Positions 9,552 to 19,126 of a stretch of DNA of 64,000 nucleotides are shown here, piece after piece. Position 1 is the stretch's first letter. Each line of letters opens with the position of its first letter. Where the stretch lies: contig JAHEBQ010000009.1 in the NCBI GenBank assembly GCA_024642205.1, positions 62,001-126,000 on the forward strand, given 5' to 3'. The position numbers and the translations under genes were made by a program. Below the pieces are notes generated by a model. It saw only the letters and a list, made by a program, of their open reading frames with translations. It had not been told where the DNA came from and did no database searches. The DNA comes from Planctomycetaceae bacterium (GTDB lineage: Bacteria > Planctomycetota > Planctomycetia > Pirellulales > Pirellulaceae).

Positions 9552-9932
9552 GTTCAGGCCTGGACGTGGCGTGAAGCACCCACCATGGCCCTGCAGATGG
9601 AGTGAGAGGCGAAGCCCGACGAGTTCGTTCGAAGAACTTCGGGATTGCATGGGTGTTGTCACATCAGGACGAAACGACTTGTCTTGAAACAGCAGTCAAC
9701 CGGATGTCCTTGTACATATCCGCATGATAACGGCGGAATCCGTGAGGTGAAGGAGAATGGTGGGCCGACTCATCCGCCAGGAAACCAGTTCAATTCGTGG
9801 ATTATCGCTTGACGGGAATTGCATCCCGGCCCGGGACGTGTCATTCTGCGGGGATGACTAACCGAAACTGCAGCTTTTGCGGTTGGGACAGATCCTTTTT
9901 TTCGACGGGAATCAAGAGTCAAAAGAGAACAG
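9552..9932. other. Intergenic region, no gene seen
   Basis: These 381 bases separate rpiB from the secreted glycosidase-like gene on the same strand. The short reading frames in it have no family resemblance and no ribosome-binding site, and I see no convincing terminator or riboswitch. It may carry the promoter of the gene at 9933. Confidence 0.5.
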
Positions 9933-12119
9933 ATGAAATATCTCGGTACGGTGGCCACGGTTGGTGTTTTTATCCTTGCTTATTTTGGAACAGGCGTCCT
10001 GGCACAGGAGGCGCGTCCAGACTGGTTGCTGGACAACTCGTCCATGATTGCCGCGTTTGGCCAGCCCGATCCTGGCCAACCAATATTCGAACTGCAAAAC
10101 GGTTTGACAAAACGAACATTTCTGATCAAGTCGTCCGTGGCCGCTACAATCGGGCTGGAAAACATGGCCGACGACCAGCCGATTTTGCGCGCCGTTAAAC
10201 CAGAAGCTCAGATTACGGTCAACGGAATCAAATATGATATCGGTGGCTTGGCCGGTCAGCCGAATCACGCGTATTTGCGAGATGAATGGCTTGAGGCCAT
10301 GAAACCGTCGCCGGGGGCGATGCAGTTTGTCGGACTGAAAGTGGGCAAGACTGAAGCGCGGTTTGGATGGAAGCAGGTCAGACACCACGCGCCAGCAGTC
10401 AATTGGCCTCCGCCTGGCATCCGGGTAACGATGGAGTTCCAGCCGTCGGTCGACGGGCTCGAACCTACTGAACCGGGATTTCGCATTTTTGTCCACTACG
10501 AACTGTACGATGGCCTGCCAGTATTTTGCAAATGGCTGACCGTTGAGAATCGTTCCGACCAGGCGATCGTCATCGACCAATTCGCCAGCGAGTTGCTGGC
10601 GGTTGTTGAACACGACAGTCGTGTCGAATTCCGTGAGGGCGTTGATTATCCTGAACCGCAGACGATTCACGTCGAAACTGATTTTGCTTTTGGCGGATTC
10701 ACTTACGAGAACGCCAACCGCCACGTCGTACATTGGCGAACGGATCCGGAATACCAGACGCAAGTCAATTATCAACGTCAAACGCCATGTTTGCTGGTTG
10801 TCGAGCCGACCTACGGGCCGGATCAATCGCTCAAACCGGGTAAATCATTTACCAGTTGCCGTTCATTTGAGCTGGTATACGACAGCACAGAGAGGGAGCG
10901 ACGAAGTTTATCGTTACGGAGAATGTACCGGACGATTGCACCCTGGGTAACCGAGAATCCGTTGATGCATCACATGCGTGTGGCGACACCGACCGCTTTT
11001 CGTCAGGCAATTGACGATGCTGCTGCGGTGGGATTTGAGATGGTCATCCTCAGTTTTGGAAGTGGTTTTAACATTGAGGATGATTCACCGGAATACGAGC
11101 GGCAGTGGCGAGAGATCGCAAAATACGCGGCTGAAAAGGGCGTCGAAATCGGATGCTACTCGCTGCTTTCGAGTCGCAAGGTGGGGGACGGGAATGCGAT
11201 TGTTTCGCCTCCCGGACAAAAGCCGACTCACGGAAACTGTCCCGCACTTACCAGCGAGTGGGGGCAGAAGTACTATCAGCGGCTTTACCAGTTCTTCGAA
11301 CAGTCGGGGTTCACGCTGCTCGAACACGACGGTCCCTATCCTGGCGACGTTGACATAACCGAGCGCTTGCCGCTGCAAAAAGGGGAGTTGGATTCCCGCT
11401 GGGTCCAGGCCGGGATTGCAAGCGGGTTTTATCAATGGTGCCGCGGTCGCGGAATTTATGTCAATGCGCCCGATTACTACTACCTGAACGGGACCAATAA
11501 GTGCGGAATGGGTTACCGGGAAGTGAACTGGTCTCTTCCTCGGGAGATGCAGGTACTTCACACGCGTCAAAATATATTTGATGGTACGTGGTACAAGACT
11601 CCTTCGATGGGATGGATGTTTGTTCCACTTTCGAATTACCATGGGGGAGGAGCGGCAGCGACCGTCGAACCGCTTCATGAACATCTGGATCACTATCAAC
11701 AGATGTTGGATTCCAATCTTGGTTTGGGGGTGCAAGCCTGTTATCGCGGACCGCGGTTGTTTGATTCGGATGAAACACGTCAAATGGTTAAATCCAGAGT
11801 CGATTGGTTCAAGCAATATCGGTCGATTCTGGAAAGCGACGTGATCCATGGTCGTCGTCCCGATGGTCGCGACCTGGACTGGATGTTGCACGTGAATCCC
11901 CGACTCGACCATAAGGGAATGTTGGTCGTTTACAATCCAACCGCCAACCATGTTGCGAAGTCGATACGCGTCAATCTCTACTACACTGGGCTGACCGACG
12001 TCGCGTCAGTAAAAGGGGGGGACGGTGGCCAGGTAACGCTCAAACTGGATCGCGCGTATTTCGTTGAAATGCCGGTAGCGGTGCCGGCCAATGGAATGAG
12101 CTGGTACGTAATTGAATGA
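9933..12119 (+). CDS. Secreted glycoside-hydrolase-like protein
   Basis: A cleavable signal peptide (hydrophobic residues 3-22, cleavage after VLA, then QEARPDW) sends the 728-residue product out of the cytoplasm. Residues 25-330 look like a beta-sandwich of the type found at the start of GH36/alpha-galactosidase proteins. Residues about 350-620 resemble a TIM barrel: a segment containing GFEMVILSFGSGFNI, then a segment ending in GVEIGCYSLLSSR, then LLEHDGPYPGDVD, whose acidic residues are candidates for catalysis. The last 80 residues look like a C-terminal beta-sandwich. No single signature fixes the family, so the substrate is open; alpha-galactosidase-like is the closest guess. The neighbours downstream (DUF418, solute-binding lipoprotein) do not help. 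Confidence 0.6.
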   Translation: MKYLGTVATVGVFILAYFGTGVLAQEARPDWLLDNSSMIAAFGQPDPGQPIFELQNGLTKRTFLIKSSVAATIGLENMADDQPILRAVKPEAQITVNGIKYDIGGLAGQPNHAYLRDEWLEAMKPSPGAMQFVGLKVGKTEARFGWKQVRHHAPAVNWPPPGIRVTMEFQPSVDGLEPTEPGFRIFVHYELYDGLPVFCKWLTVENRSDQAIVIDQFASELLAVVEHDSRVEFREGVDYPEPQTIHVETDFAFGGFTYENANRHVVHWRTDPEYQTQVNYQRQTPCLLVVEPTYGPDQSLKPGKSFTSCRSFELVYDSTERERRSLSLRRMYRTIAPWVTENPLMHHMRVATPTAFRQAIDDAAAVGFEMVILSFGSGFNIEDDSPEYERQWREIAKYAAEKGVEIGCYSLLSSRKVGDGNAIVSPPGQKPTHGNCPALTSEWGQKYYQRLYQFFEQSGFTLLEHDGPYPGDVDITERLPLQKGELDSRWVQAGIASGFYQWCRGRGIYVNAPDYYYLNGTNKCGMGYREVNWSLPREMQVLHTRQNIFDGTWYKTPSMGWMFVPLSNYHGGGAAATVEPLHEHLDHYQQMLDSNLGLGVQACYRGPRLFDSDETRQMVKSRVDWFKQYRSILESDVIHGRRPDGRDLDWMLHVNPRLDHKGMLVVYNPTANHVAKSIRVNLYYTGLTDVASVKGGDGGQVTLKLDRAYFVEMPVAVPANGMSWYVIE

Positions 12120-12186
12120 CACCGATCACGCAACTCGATTCGTGGACCCAACTCGATTCTTTTTTTTGCCATTCGTCAGGACCGAT

Positions 12187-13488
12187 ATGGATACAGCCAC
12201 ACAATCGCCAGCTCAAAGCCGTGAATCCCAGGTGCTTCAACCGACTGGGCGTTCAGAGAGAATCCGCTCACTCGATGTACTCCGCGGATTTGCATTGCTG
12301 GGGATCCTGTCGGTCAATATTCAGAGTTTCTCCATGCCGGATTCTGCCTACCTGAATCCGATGTCATACGGCGACTTCACTGGCGTGAACCATGCCGTCT
12401 GGTGGATGACCCACTTCCTGTTTGATTCCAAGATGATGGCATTATTCTCAATGTTGTTTGGTGCTGGAATCGTGTTGATGAGTGAACGGGCGACCAATCA
12501 GTGCGGCAGCGTTATCGGATTGCACTACCGGCGGATGTTCTGGCTGTTGGTGTTTGGTTTGATACATGCATACTTGCTTTGGCATGGAGATATTTTGGTC
12601 TCGTATGCGCTATGTGGAATGGTGGTTTTCTGGCTGCGCAATCTAAAACCAAAATGGCTGATTTTGATCGCAGTGGTGTTGTTAATGGTTTCGTCCGGAT
12701 TTTTTTTGATGACCGGACTGACGGCCGGGGCATTTCCAGACGAGCCATCGGTTGTGCAGATGCGAACGGATTTGGCGCGGGACTGGCACCCGAGTCAGGA
12801 ACGCGTGGAGGAGATCCTGGCAACGTATCGGGGTACCTGGATGGAGCAAATGCGGTTGCGGGCCATCGCCGCAATTGGAGCCCAGACGTTTTTGTTTGCC
12901 ATTTTCACATTCTGGCGCGTCAGCGGATTGATGCTGGTCGGAATGGCGTTGTTCAAGCTGGGAGTATTTCAGGCAAAGCGATCGATTGGGTTCTATTGGA
13001 TCGGCGCGCTTGCCGGATTGTTGATTGGTTATTCGCTGGTCCTGTGTGGAATTCAGCGAAATTTGCAGTCTGAGTTTGAAGGCATTCAATCGCTGTTCGT
13101 CGATTCGCAATTTAATTACTGGGGCAGTCTTTTGGTTTGCCTTGGCTATACTTGTCTGGTGATGTTGCTATGCAAGTCGAAATGGCTGGGGTGGATCAAG
13201 ACTTCATTGCAGTCCGTCGGACAGATGGCGTTGACGAATTACCTGTTGCAAACGATCGTGTGTACATTGCTGTTTTATGGACACGGGCTCGGCTGGTACG
13301 GCTATCTGGAACGTTGGGAGCAACTGGTGGTCGTCGTGGTCATCTGGGTTGCCCAGATGTCGTTATCGCCAATCTGGTTGTCGAGATTCCGTTATGGTCC
13401 GTTTGAATGGTTGTGGCGGTCACTGGCGTATTGGAAATTGCAACCAATGTCATACCGCGAGCAGCTCGATCGAACTCAATTGAGTTAA
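12187..13488 (+). CDS. DUF418 family membrane protein (YeiB-like)
   Basis: The product is a polytopic inner-membrane protein of unknown function. The N-terminal signature RIRSLDVLRGFALLGILSVN is typical of DUF418/YeiB proteins, and the conserved C-terminal region is visible as GQMALTNYLLQT....YGPFEWLWRSL. About eight to ten hydrophobic segments are present. An in-frame TTG at 12112 would overlap the previous gene and add 25 residues with no family match; the ATG at 12187 has an AGGA upstream and is preferred, giving 433 residues. Some family members are suggested to be transporters or acyltransferase-like, but no role is proven. Confidence 0.88.
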   Translation: MDTATQSPAQSRESQVLQPTGRSERIRSLDVLRGFALLGILSVNIQSFSMPDSAYLNPMSYGDFTGVNHAVWWMTHFLFDSKMMALFSMLFGAGIVLMSERATNQCGSVIGLHYRRMFWLLVFGLIHAYLLWHGDILVSYALCGMVVFWLRNLKPKWLILIAVVLLMVSSGFFLMTGLTAGAFPDEPSVVQMRTDLARDWHPSQERVEEILATYRGTWMEQMRLRAIAAIGAQTFLFAIFTFWRVSGLMLVGMALFKLGVFQAKRSIGFYWIGALAGLLIGYSLVLCGIQRNLQSEFEGIQSLFVDSQFNYWGSLLVCLGYTCLVMLLCKSKWLGWIKTSLQSVGQMALTNYLLQTIVCTLLFYGHGLGWYGYLERWEQLVVVVVIWVAQMSLSPIWLSRFRYGPFEWLWRSLAYWKLQPMSYREQLDRTQLS

Positions 13489-13590
13489 ATCCGTAGAATC
13501 ACCTGCCAGCCTGAACCGACCGGTAGCCAAACCGAAACTGGTTTTGCACAATGTTTTGGTTCTTTCATTTCGTAGCCGACACGAATTTCC

Positions 13591-15123
13591 ATGCTTTTAT
13601 TCCAATGTTCACGCCGCACCTGTTTTCGGTTGCCACCCTTCGCTCGGTGGCTTCCGATTCTGATTGGGTTGTGTTTTGTTGTATCGCTGATTCCAGGGTG
13701 TCAAAAAACGCCTGATTCGAGGGATGAACCGGTCGATGTGCAAATCGATATACCCGATCCGTTGTGCGTACTTGTCGTGGGTGATTCGGAATTGGGTCAG
13801 CGGGTTGCTCGTCAATGGTCGGCGCGACGCGACGGAAAGCTGACCGTGATCGATCAGTCCATCGCCGAATTCGAGACCGGTGAGTTTGTGTTGCCGGAAA
13901 GTGTTGACGTTGTCATCTACCCCCCATCGATGATGGGAGAGCTGGTTGCGCGGGGGCGGTTGAGAATGATATCGAATGATTTCTTGGGGGCTGACGGCTA
14001 CAACAAAATCGGACTGTTGCGGCATTTTCGGACCTCGATCGTAAGGCACCGAAATGAATCCTGGGCCGTTCCCCTTGGAAGTCCCAATTTTGCAATGCTG
14101 ACCAATCGAAAACTCTTCCAAACGATCTCGCCGCCGGAAACCTGGGATGAGGTCGATCGGACGTTGGCAAAAGTTGCGGCGGCTATTGAGGCGGACCCGG
14201 CAAACCAGAAGCTGGAACCAAAAGTTGACATGCCGCTGGCGAAAGGTTGGGCGGTCCAGACGTTCCTGGCGCGCGTGGCTCCCGCGATTTGTTACCGAGG
14301 CAAGCTCTCGACGGTATTTGACCGTTCAACGATCCACCCACTGATTTCCGAACCTCCGTTTGTGGAGGCGCTGGATCAATTGAGGGAAATCGCCAGTCAA
14401 CGGTCAGCCGAACTGGATCCACCCGGCGTGTTTGAATTGGCAAATACGGGCCAGTCGGCGATTGCGTTGTCGTGGCCGGCGTTGGGTTTCGCTTCCGCTT
14501 CGGGGAGTGCTGAGATCGACGAACGCGTGCTTGATTCAAAACCGGGCGAAGAAGCCGGTGAGTTCGAGTCCACCCAGGATACGATAAAAATCCAGTCACT
14601 CCCGGGAATGGATCAATGGTATGACCAAAAAGCGGGGATCTGGATCAAGCGAACGAAGGACGACGATCTTCGCGTCGACCTGATTGGGTTTTCCGGTTTG
14701 GTCGCATCCGTGGCATCGACCTGCCCCAACGAACGATCAGCTTGGGATTTTCTCCAGTGGCTGCCGAGCAAGGAAATCAGCAAATTGACAATGGTCGAAT
14801 CGTCCCGGGTGGGGCCATTTCGAGCAAGCCATCTGGGCGACATGGGCCGCTGGACGGGTGATTCGGTTTCTGAGGATGTCGCATTCGAATACGGAGACGT
14901 TGTTTCGGCTAACCATGAACGAAGTTTGGCACTCATGTTTCCGCGGATTCCAGGTTACTCGCGTTACCTTGACGCTCTGGATATTGCCGTTCGATCGGCG
15001 ATTTCAGGTGAGCAAACGTCCGAAGAGGCCTTGAAGACTGCGGTTGAAGCCTGGGACGAGATCACCAATGAGTTGGGTCGTGACCGGCAGTCCAGCGAAT
15101 TGCGAAAAGAAACCGGGTTCTAG
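13591..15123 (+). CDS. Extracellular solute-binding lipoprotein
   Basis: The N-terminus is basic, then hydrophobic, and ends in the lipobox SLIPGC with the cysteine near residue 37, so the product should be lipid-anchored. The 510-residue body resembles family-1 solute-binding proteins of sugar ABC transporters: WAVPLGSPNFAMLTNRKLF and a PETWDEVDRTLAKVAAAI segment near residue 185 correspond to the region where these proteins read a candidate start followed by 'P.TWDE'. No permease or ATPase gene is adjacent, so it is an orphan that may sense or deliver its ligand to components encoded elsewhere. The ligand is unknown. Confidence 0.75.
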   Translation: MLLFQCSRRTCFRLPPFARWLPILIGLCFVVSLIPGCQKTPDSRDEPVDVQIDIPDPLCVLVVGDSELGQRVARQWSARRDGKLTVIDQSIAEFETGEFVLPESVDVVIYPPSMMGELVARGRLRMISNDFLGADGYNKIGLLRHFRTSIVRHRNESWAVPLGSPNFAMLTNRKLFQTISPPETWDEVDRTLAKVAAAIEADPANQKLEPKVDMPLAKGWAVQTFLARVAPAICYRGKLSTVFDRSTIHPLISEPPFVEALDQLREIASQRSAELDPPGVFELANTGQSAIALSWPALGFASASGSAEIDERVLDSKPGEEAGEFESTQDTIKIQSLPGMDQWYDQKAGIWIKRTKDDDLRVDLIGFSGLVASVASTCPNERSAWDFLQWLPSKEISKLTMVESSRVGPFRASHLGDMGRWTGDSVSEDVAFEYGDVVSANHERSLALMFPRIPGYSRYLDALDIAVRSAISGEQTSEEALKTAVEAWDEITNELGRDRQSSELRKETGF

Positions 15124-15702
15124 AGGGTGGCCTGTATTGGTTGTTTGAACGGGAAAATGGAACGCCGCGGTTCGGCTTGGAAAAAATGTCACCGGGGATT
15201 CGGATCAACCGTCAAGCTTGAGTGTTTGGGCCGGCAACTTTTTGGCGAATTCCAAGCGGTTGCCCTTCTCTTTTCACCGGAACTGGAATATTCTTATCCC
15301 TGCGGTTATTTGCTTGACCGCTGATTCGCACTTTGCGAACGCTGTTGGACGATGGATGGTTCGGTGTGAGACATTGGGTGTCATGCTGGGATTATCTTTA
15401 TCGGCGGGTATTACCGACGTTGAGTCACTCCAGATACTCGCTTGTTTAACCCACAATTTCGGGGTTCAGCTCATTTAATGGGATGGATGACCGGCTCCAA
15501 CAGCAGACATTGAACCGAACGCGTCTCTCGCATACCCACTTTGGTTAGGTGGCCGTCATTGCACGAGACTCTGCGGATTTTTGAAAAGCCAGAATCAGAC
15601 GATTTGCTTTGATGGAAATTCGCTAGGTATCAAAGGGGCAACCGCTCCTACTTTGGCTTCGAACAAGACGCCAAAGACGTGCAGTAATGACAACTTAATT
15701 GA
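15124..15702. other. Long intergenic leader region before the RNA helicase
   Basis: These 579 bases hold no convincing gene; small reading frames at 15127-15324 and 15218-15478 lack family resemblance. Because RNA helicases of the DeaD type are often controlled through long 5' untranslated regions, part of this stretch may be a leader, but I see no specific regulatory motif. Confidence 0.4.
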
Positions 15703-18369
15703 ATGGTTTTCCAAATGTCGAATGATGTTTCCGGTACCTCTACGGGCGTAGAGACCGATCAAAATGACTCCGTCGAGACCGGGTCCGCTGTAGTTCCAGT
15801 TGTTTCGAATGATGAGACAACGTCCGCGACACGAGTCCCGGTTGAATTTGTCGTTCACGGGCAGGACGATTTTGTCGCCGAAACCGCGGGACCGGAATTG
15901 GTCGTATCACTGACGGTTGATCCAGCCGAAGAGGTCGCGATTTTGCTGGGGGAAAAGGCGCCACCCGTTTCCCGTATGATTCCGGTGCAAATCGAAACCG
16001 AATCCATGAAAAACGCCCCGGCCGACGCCAAAACTTCGGTCGTGGTCAAATCCGTGGAACCCGGATCCGTGGAATCCATGGAAACGACTGGTTTGGATTC
16101 GGCGGCCGAAACCCCGAATGTCGAAGAAGCCGTTCCAGACCTCGACGTGGATCCATTTGAGGAGATCGAGTCGAACGAATTCATGGAGATGGGTCTGAGC
16201 CCCGGTGTCATGGAAGCGATCGGTTCTGCGGGTTATCAAACACCGTCCCCGATTCAGTCCGAGGCGGTGCCCTACATCTTGGCCGGGCGAGACCTGATGG
16301 GACAAGCGGAGACGGGATCGGGCAAGACGGCTGCTTTCGCGTGGCCATTGCTTTCGAAGATCGACACAGATCTACCCAAGCCTCAGGTCCTGGTCCTGGC
16401 GCCAACCCGGGAACTCGCCATCCAGGTGACTGCAGCTTTTGAAAAGTATGCTCGGGGTTTGAGGGGCTTTCGCGCCGTTACAATTTACGGCGGGCAAAGC
16501 TACGAAACTCAACTTCGCGCTCTTGGCCGGGGCGTTCAAGTTGTCGTGGGAACGCCCGGACGCGTGATGGACCATTTACGACGACACACGCTCGACCTTC
16601 GGAACCTGAAAACACTTGTGCTTGACGAAGCCGATGAGATGCTTCGGATGGGCTTTATTGACGATGTGGAATGGATTCTCGAACAGATTCCGGAGCAAAG
16701 GCAAATCCTGTCGTTTTCAGCGACACTACCGCCTCAAATTCAGCGGATTGCCAAGCAGTACCTGAAAGATCCGGCCCACGTGACGATCAAAAGCGAGACG
16801 GCGACGGCTGAATCAATCAATCAATTCTGTCTGTTCCTGCAGCCGCGCGAAAAACTGGAACGGCTGGTTAGAATTCTGGAAACCGAAGAAACAGAAGGCG
16901 TACTCGTTTTTGTCAAAACACGTAGCTCAACGATCATGGTCGCTGAAGGATTGATTCAGCGTGGAATAATCGCTTCGCCGCTTAACGGAGATATCCCGCA
17001 GAACCAACGTGAGCGAACGGTCAACCAGCTCAAATCAGGTCGAATCAAGGTTGTCGTTGCAACCGACGTGGCGGCTCGTGGATTGGATGTTGAACGAATC
17101 AGCCACGTGATCAACTACGATTTTCCGCATGATACCGAGGCCTACGTGCACCGCATCGGGCGGACCGGACGCGCGGGCCGGACCGGAAACGCAATTTTGT
17201 TCGTCGAGCCCAAGGAAAAAGGAAAATTGAGTCGGCTCCAGCACGCAACCAACCAGCGAATTGACCAGTTCAAGCAAAAGTCAATTGACGAAATCAACAA
17301 GGTTCGTATTGAAGATTTCAAGCAACGAATTGTCGCCGCAACGGAGGACAACCAGATCAAGTTCTTTACCAGCTTGATTGCCGAATTGAAAAATGACACC
17401 GGGCTGGCTTTCGACCAGATCGCGAGTGCTTTGGCCGTCCTGGCCCAGGGCGAAACGCCCTTGCTGCTCAAGGAGCTTGGCAACCAGAGATCGAATTGGA
17501 AAAAGGGCGACTCCGGGCAAGGCAGTGGTGGGCGTCAGCGCGGATCCATGACGACCTACCGCGTCGAAGTCGGTCGGGAGCATGGTGTTGGTCCAGGCAA
17601 CATTGTTGGGGCGGTGACCAATGAAGCTAATTTGAACAACGGCGATATCGGGCGGATCAATATCTTCGATCGCTTCAGCACCATAGATCTTCCGTCAGAT
17701 TTGTCCCAGGACTTGATCGACCACCTCAAGCATGTGCACGTCTCGGGTCAGCGGCTGGATCTATCCAAGTCGGATCAGACGTACGCCAAGTCAGGTGGGC
17801 GCAAATCAGGACCGAGCCATGGTAGGCCAGCACGGAGCGATGGCGGCAAGCGTTACGGTGATAAGAAGTTTGGCGAATCCAAGTTCGGCGACAAGAAATT
17901 CGGCGGAAAGAAATTCGGCGATAAGTCCTACGGTGACAAATCCTACGGCGGCAAGAAGCCAATTGATCGTCGAGATGAGGCGTTTGCTGAGAAAAAACCG
18001 TATGAGAAAAAGCCATCCGAATCGAAAGTGCATCAGAAAAAGTCTGACGGATCCCGTTCAGTCGAAAACAAGCCCTACGAAAACAAGCCGTTTGAAAGGA
18101 AGCCCTCAGAAAGCAGAATTGGGGACAAGAAACCGGGCAAACGGAAAAGCAATGCCAGTGGCCAACGTACCGAGTTGGGTGAGAAACGCGATCGTTTCGC
18201 TCGGGAAGAAGGAAGTCGTTTTGCCTCGGCCAGGCCGAAGTATTCGAAACCGAAGGCCAGGATCGTCCCCAAGACAAAAGCCGCCGAGCGAACGAAAGCG
18301 AAACGAAAACCGGGAGCCAAGCCTTCCGGGCCAATGAAAAAGTATGTCAAGATTCGGTCGGCGAAATAG
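15703..18369 (+). CDS. DEAD-box ATP-dependent RNA helicase with long extensions
   Basis: The 888-residue product unwinds RNA, probably in ribosome assembly or mRNA decay. After a 155-residue acidic N-terminal extension come the Q motif, AETGSGKT (motif I), PTRELA, TPGR, DEAD (VLDEADEMLRMGF), SAT, then the second RecA domain with ATDVAARGLDV and HRIGRTGRAGRTG. A DbpA-type RNA-binding domain lies near residues 620-690 (YRVEVGREHGVGPGNIVGA). The tail from about residue 700 to the end is a Lys/Gly-rich array of short KKFGDK / KSYGDK / KPYEKK-like units encoded around 17860-18120, expected to be disordered and RNA-binding. A second ATG at 15715 (MSNDVSG) is also possible. This resembles CsdA/DeaD but is longer at both ends. 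Confidence 0.95.
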   Translation: MVFQMSNDVSGTSTGVETDQNDSVETGSAVVPVVSNDETTSATRVPVEFVVHGQDDFVAETAGPELVVSLTVDPAEEVAILLGEKAPPVSRMIPVQIETESMKNAPADAKTSVVVKSVEPGSVESMETTGLDSAAETPNVEEAVPDLDVDPFEEIESNEFMEMGLSPGVMEAIGSAGYQTPSPIQSEAVPYILAGRDLMGQAETGSGKTAAFAWPLLSKIDTDLPKPQVLVLAPTRELAIQVTAAFEKYARGLRGFRAVTIYGGQSYETQLRALGRGVQVVVGTPGRVMDHLRRHTLDLRNLKTLVLDEADEMLRMGFIDDVEWILEQIPEQRQILSFSATLPPQIQRIAKQYLKDPAHVTIKSETATAESINQFCLFLQPREKLERLVRILETEETEGVLVFVKTRSSTIMVAEGLIQRGIIASPLNGDIPQNQRERTVNQLKSGRIKVVVATDVAARGLDVERISHVINYDFPHDTEAYVHRIGRTGRAGRTGNAILFVEPKEKGKLSRLQHATNQRIDQFKQKSIDEINKVRIEDFKQRIVAATEDNQIKFFTSLIAELKNDTGLAFDQIASALAVLAQGETPLLLKELGNQRSNWKKGDSGQGSGGRQRGSMTTYRVEVGREHGVGPGNIVGAVTNEANLNNGDIGRINIFDRFSTIDLPSDLSQDLIDHLKHVHVSGQRLDLSKSDQTYAKSGGRKSGPSHGRPARSDGGKRYGDKKFGESKFGDKKFGGKKFGDKSYGDKSYGGKKPIDRRDEAFAEKKPYEKKPSESKVHQKKSDGSRSVENKPYENKPFERKPSESRIGDKKPGKRKSNASGQRTELGEKRDRFAREEGSRFASARPKYSKPKARIVPKTKAAERTKAKRKPGAKPSGPMKKYVKIRSAK

Positions 18370-18628
18370 GCTGCATCGCCGCGAGGTCCGGGTCGAAGGC
18401 GGGAGCCTGAGACCGACCGAGACCAGGTCACCCGTTACCGGCAATCGATTCGTGAAACCGTGAATTAAAAGTTCAGTTTTACAAACGGTGTTCTCGGGTA
18501 CTGCAGGATGAAACTTGTTCATTTTTTGTGACTCGTCTCGGATTGGCCTGGTTTCCAATCCCCAGACTGATTGGATTTGGTGCTGGCGCGGTCGACCTCA
18601 TGGCAGTTTTTTTGACCAGAGGATGCCG

Positions 18629-19030
18629 TCATGTAACGACAATCCGCAACGCATCGCCGTGACCTCGAAATTCGATTTCCATTGTCCGGGCACCGAACGC
18701 CAAGACTGCCCGTTTGCCGTCCGATTCTGATCCCGATTTCCAGAAATATTGGCCCCCCAGCACGCGCGTCACTGATCCGTGGTTGCCAGAAACGGGTCCC
18801 TGATATTCGAGATAGGAAATGCGGTGATTGGCAAGCTCCACGGCTGAAATGGACTTTCCCGGTTCCGGCATTTCTTGGAGTGCCCACGTCAAAAGGCTGG
18901 ATTCAGTCTCCAGCATCAAGTCCCAATGGTCATCGCGCGGGTGATCGAGCGGGAATTGGTGAAAAAGCACCACGAAACGGCGGCAGGCATCCGGGTCAAT
19001 TGGCGGGTTCATGGTTTTTGCTGTCGACAC
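18629..19030 (-). CDS. Stand-alone LigD-type 3'-phosphoesterase domain protein
   Basis: The 133-residue product matches the DNA-polymerase-ligase N-terminal (LigD PE) domain: FVVLFHQFPLDHPRDDHWDLMLE carries the H-x-x-x-D and D-x-x-LE metal-ligand pattern, and WALQEMP and GGQYFW-like positions follow. In LigD this domain trims 3' phosphates or ribonucleotides at DNA breaks. Here it is free-standing, with no ligase or polymerase domain and no ku gene beside it. The ATG at 19012 (7th codon) is an alternative start. It is divergently arranged with dusB. The function in 3'-end repair is inference from the domain. Confidence 0.8.
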   Translation of the reverse strand: MSTAKTMNPPIDPDACRRFVVLFHQFPLDHPRDDHWDLMLETESSLLTWALQEMPEPGKSISAVELANHRISYLEYQGPVSGNHGSVTRVLGGQYFWKSGSESDGKRAVLAFGARTMEIEFRGHGDALRIVVT

Positions 19031-19126
19031 GGATTGAATCAGGCGAATTGAACGAATGGGGGTTAACGGGGTACGATCAAGACGTCAGCGATTGGTGCTG
19101 AGTCCAATGTCTTTCAAGATAAAGCG

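Noticed and set aside
9912-10826. Long minus-strand reading frame (304 codons)
   Set aside because: It lies entirely opposite the start of the secreted glycosidase-like gene, whose signal peptide and composition are far better supported.
17860-18120. Short tandem nucleotide repeats considered as a CRISPR or satellite array
   Set aside because: They encode the K/G/F/Y-rich tail of the helicase in frame, and the units vary in length and sequence.
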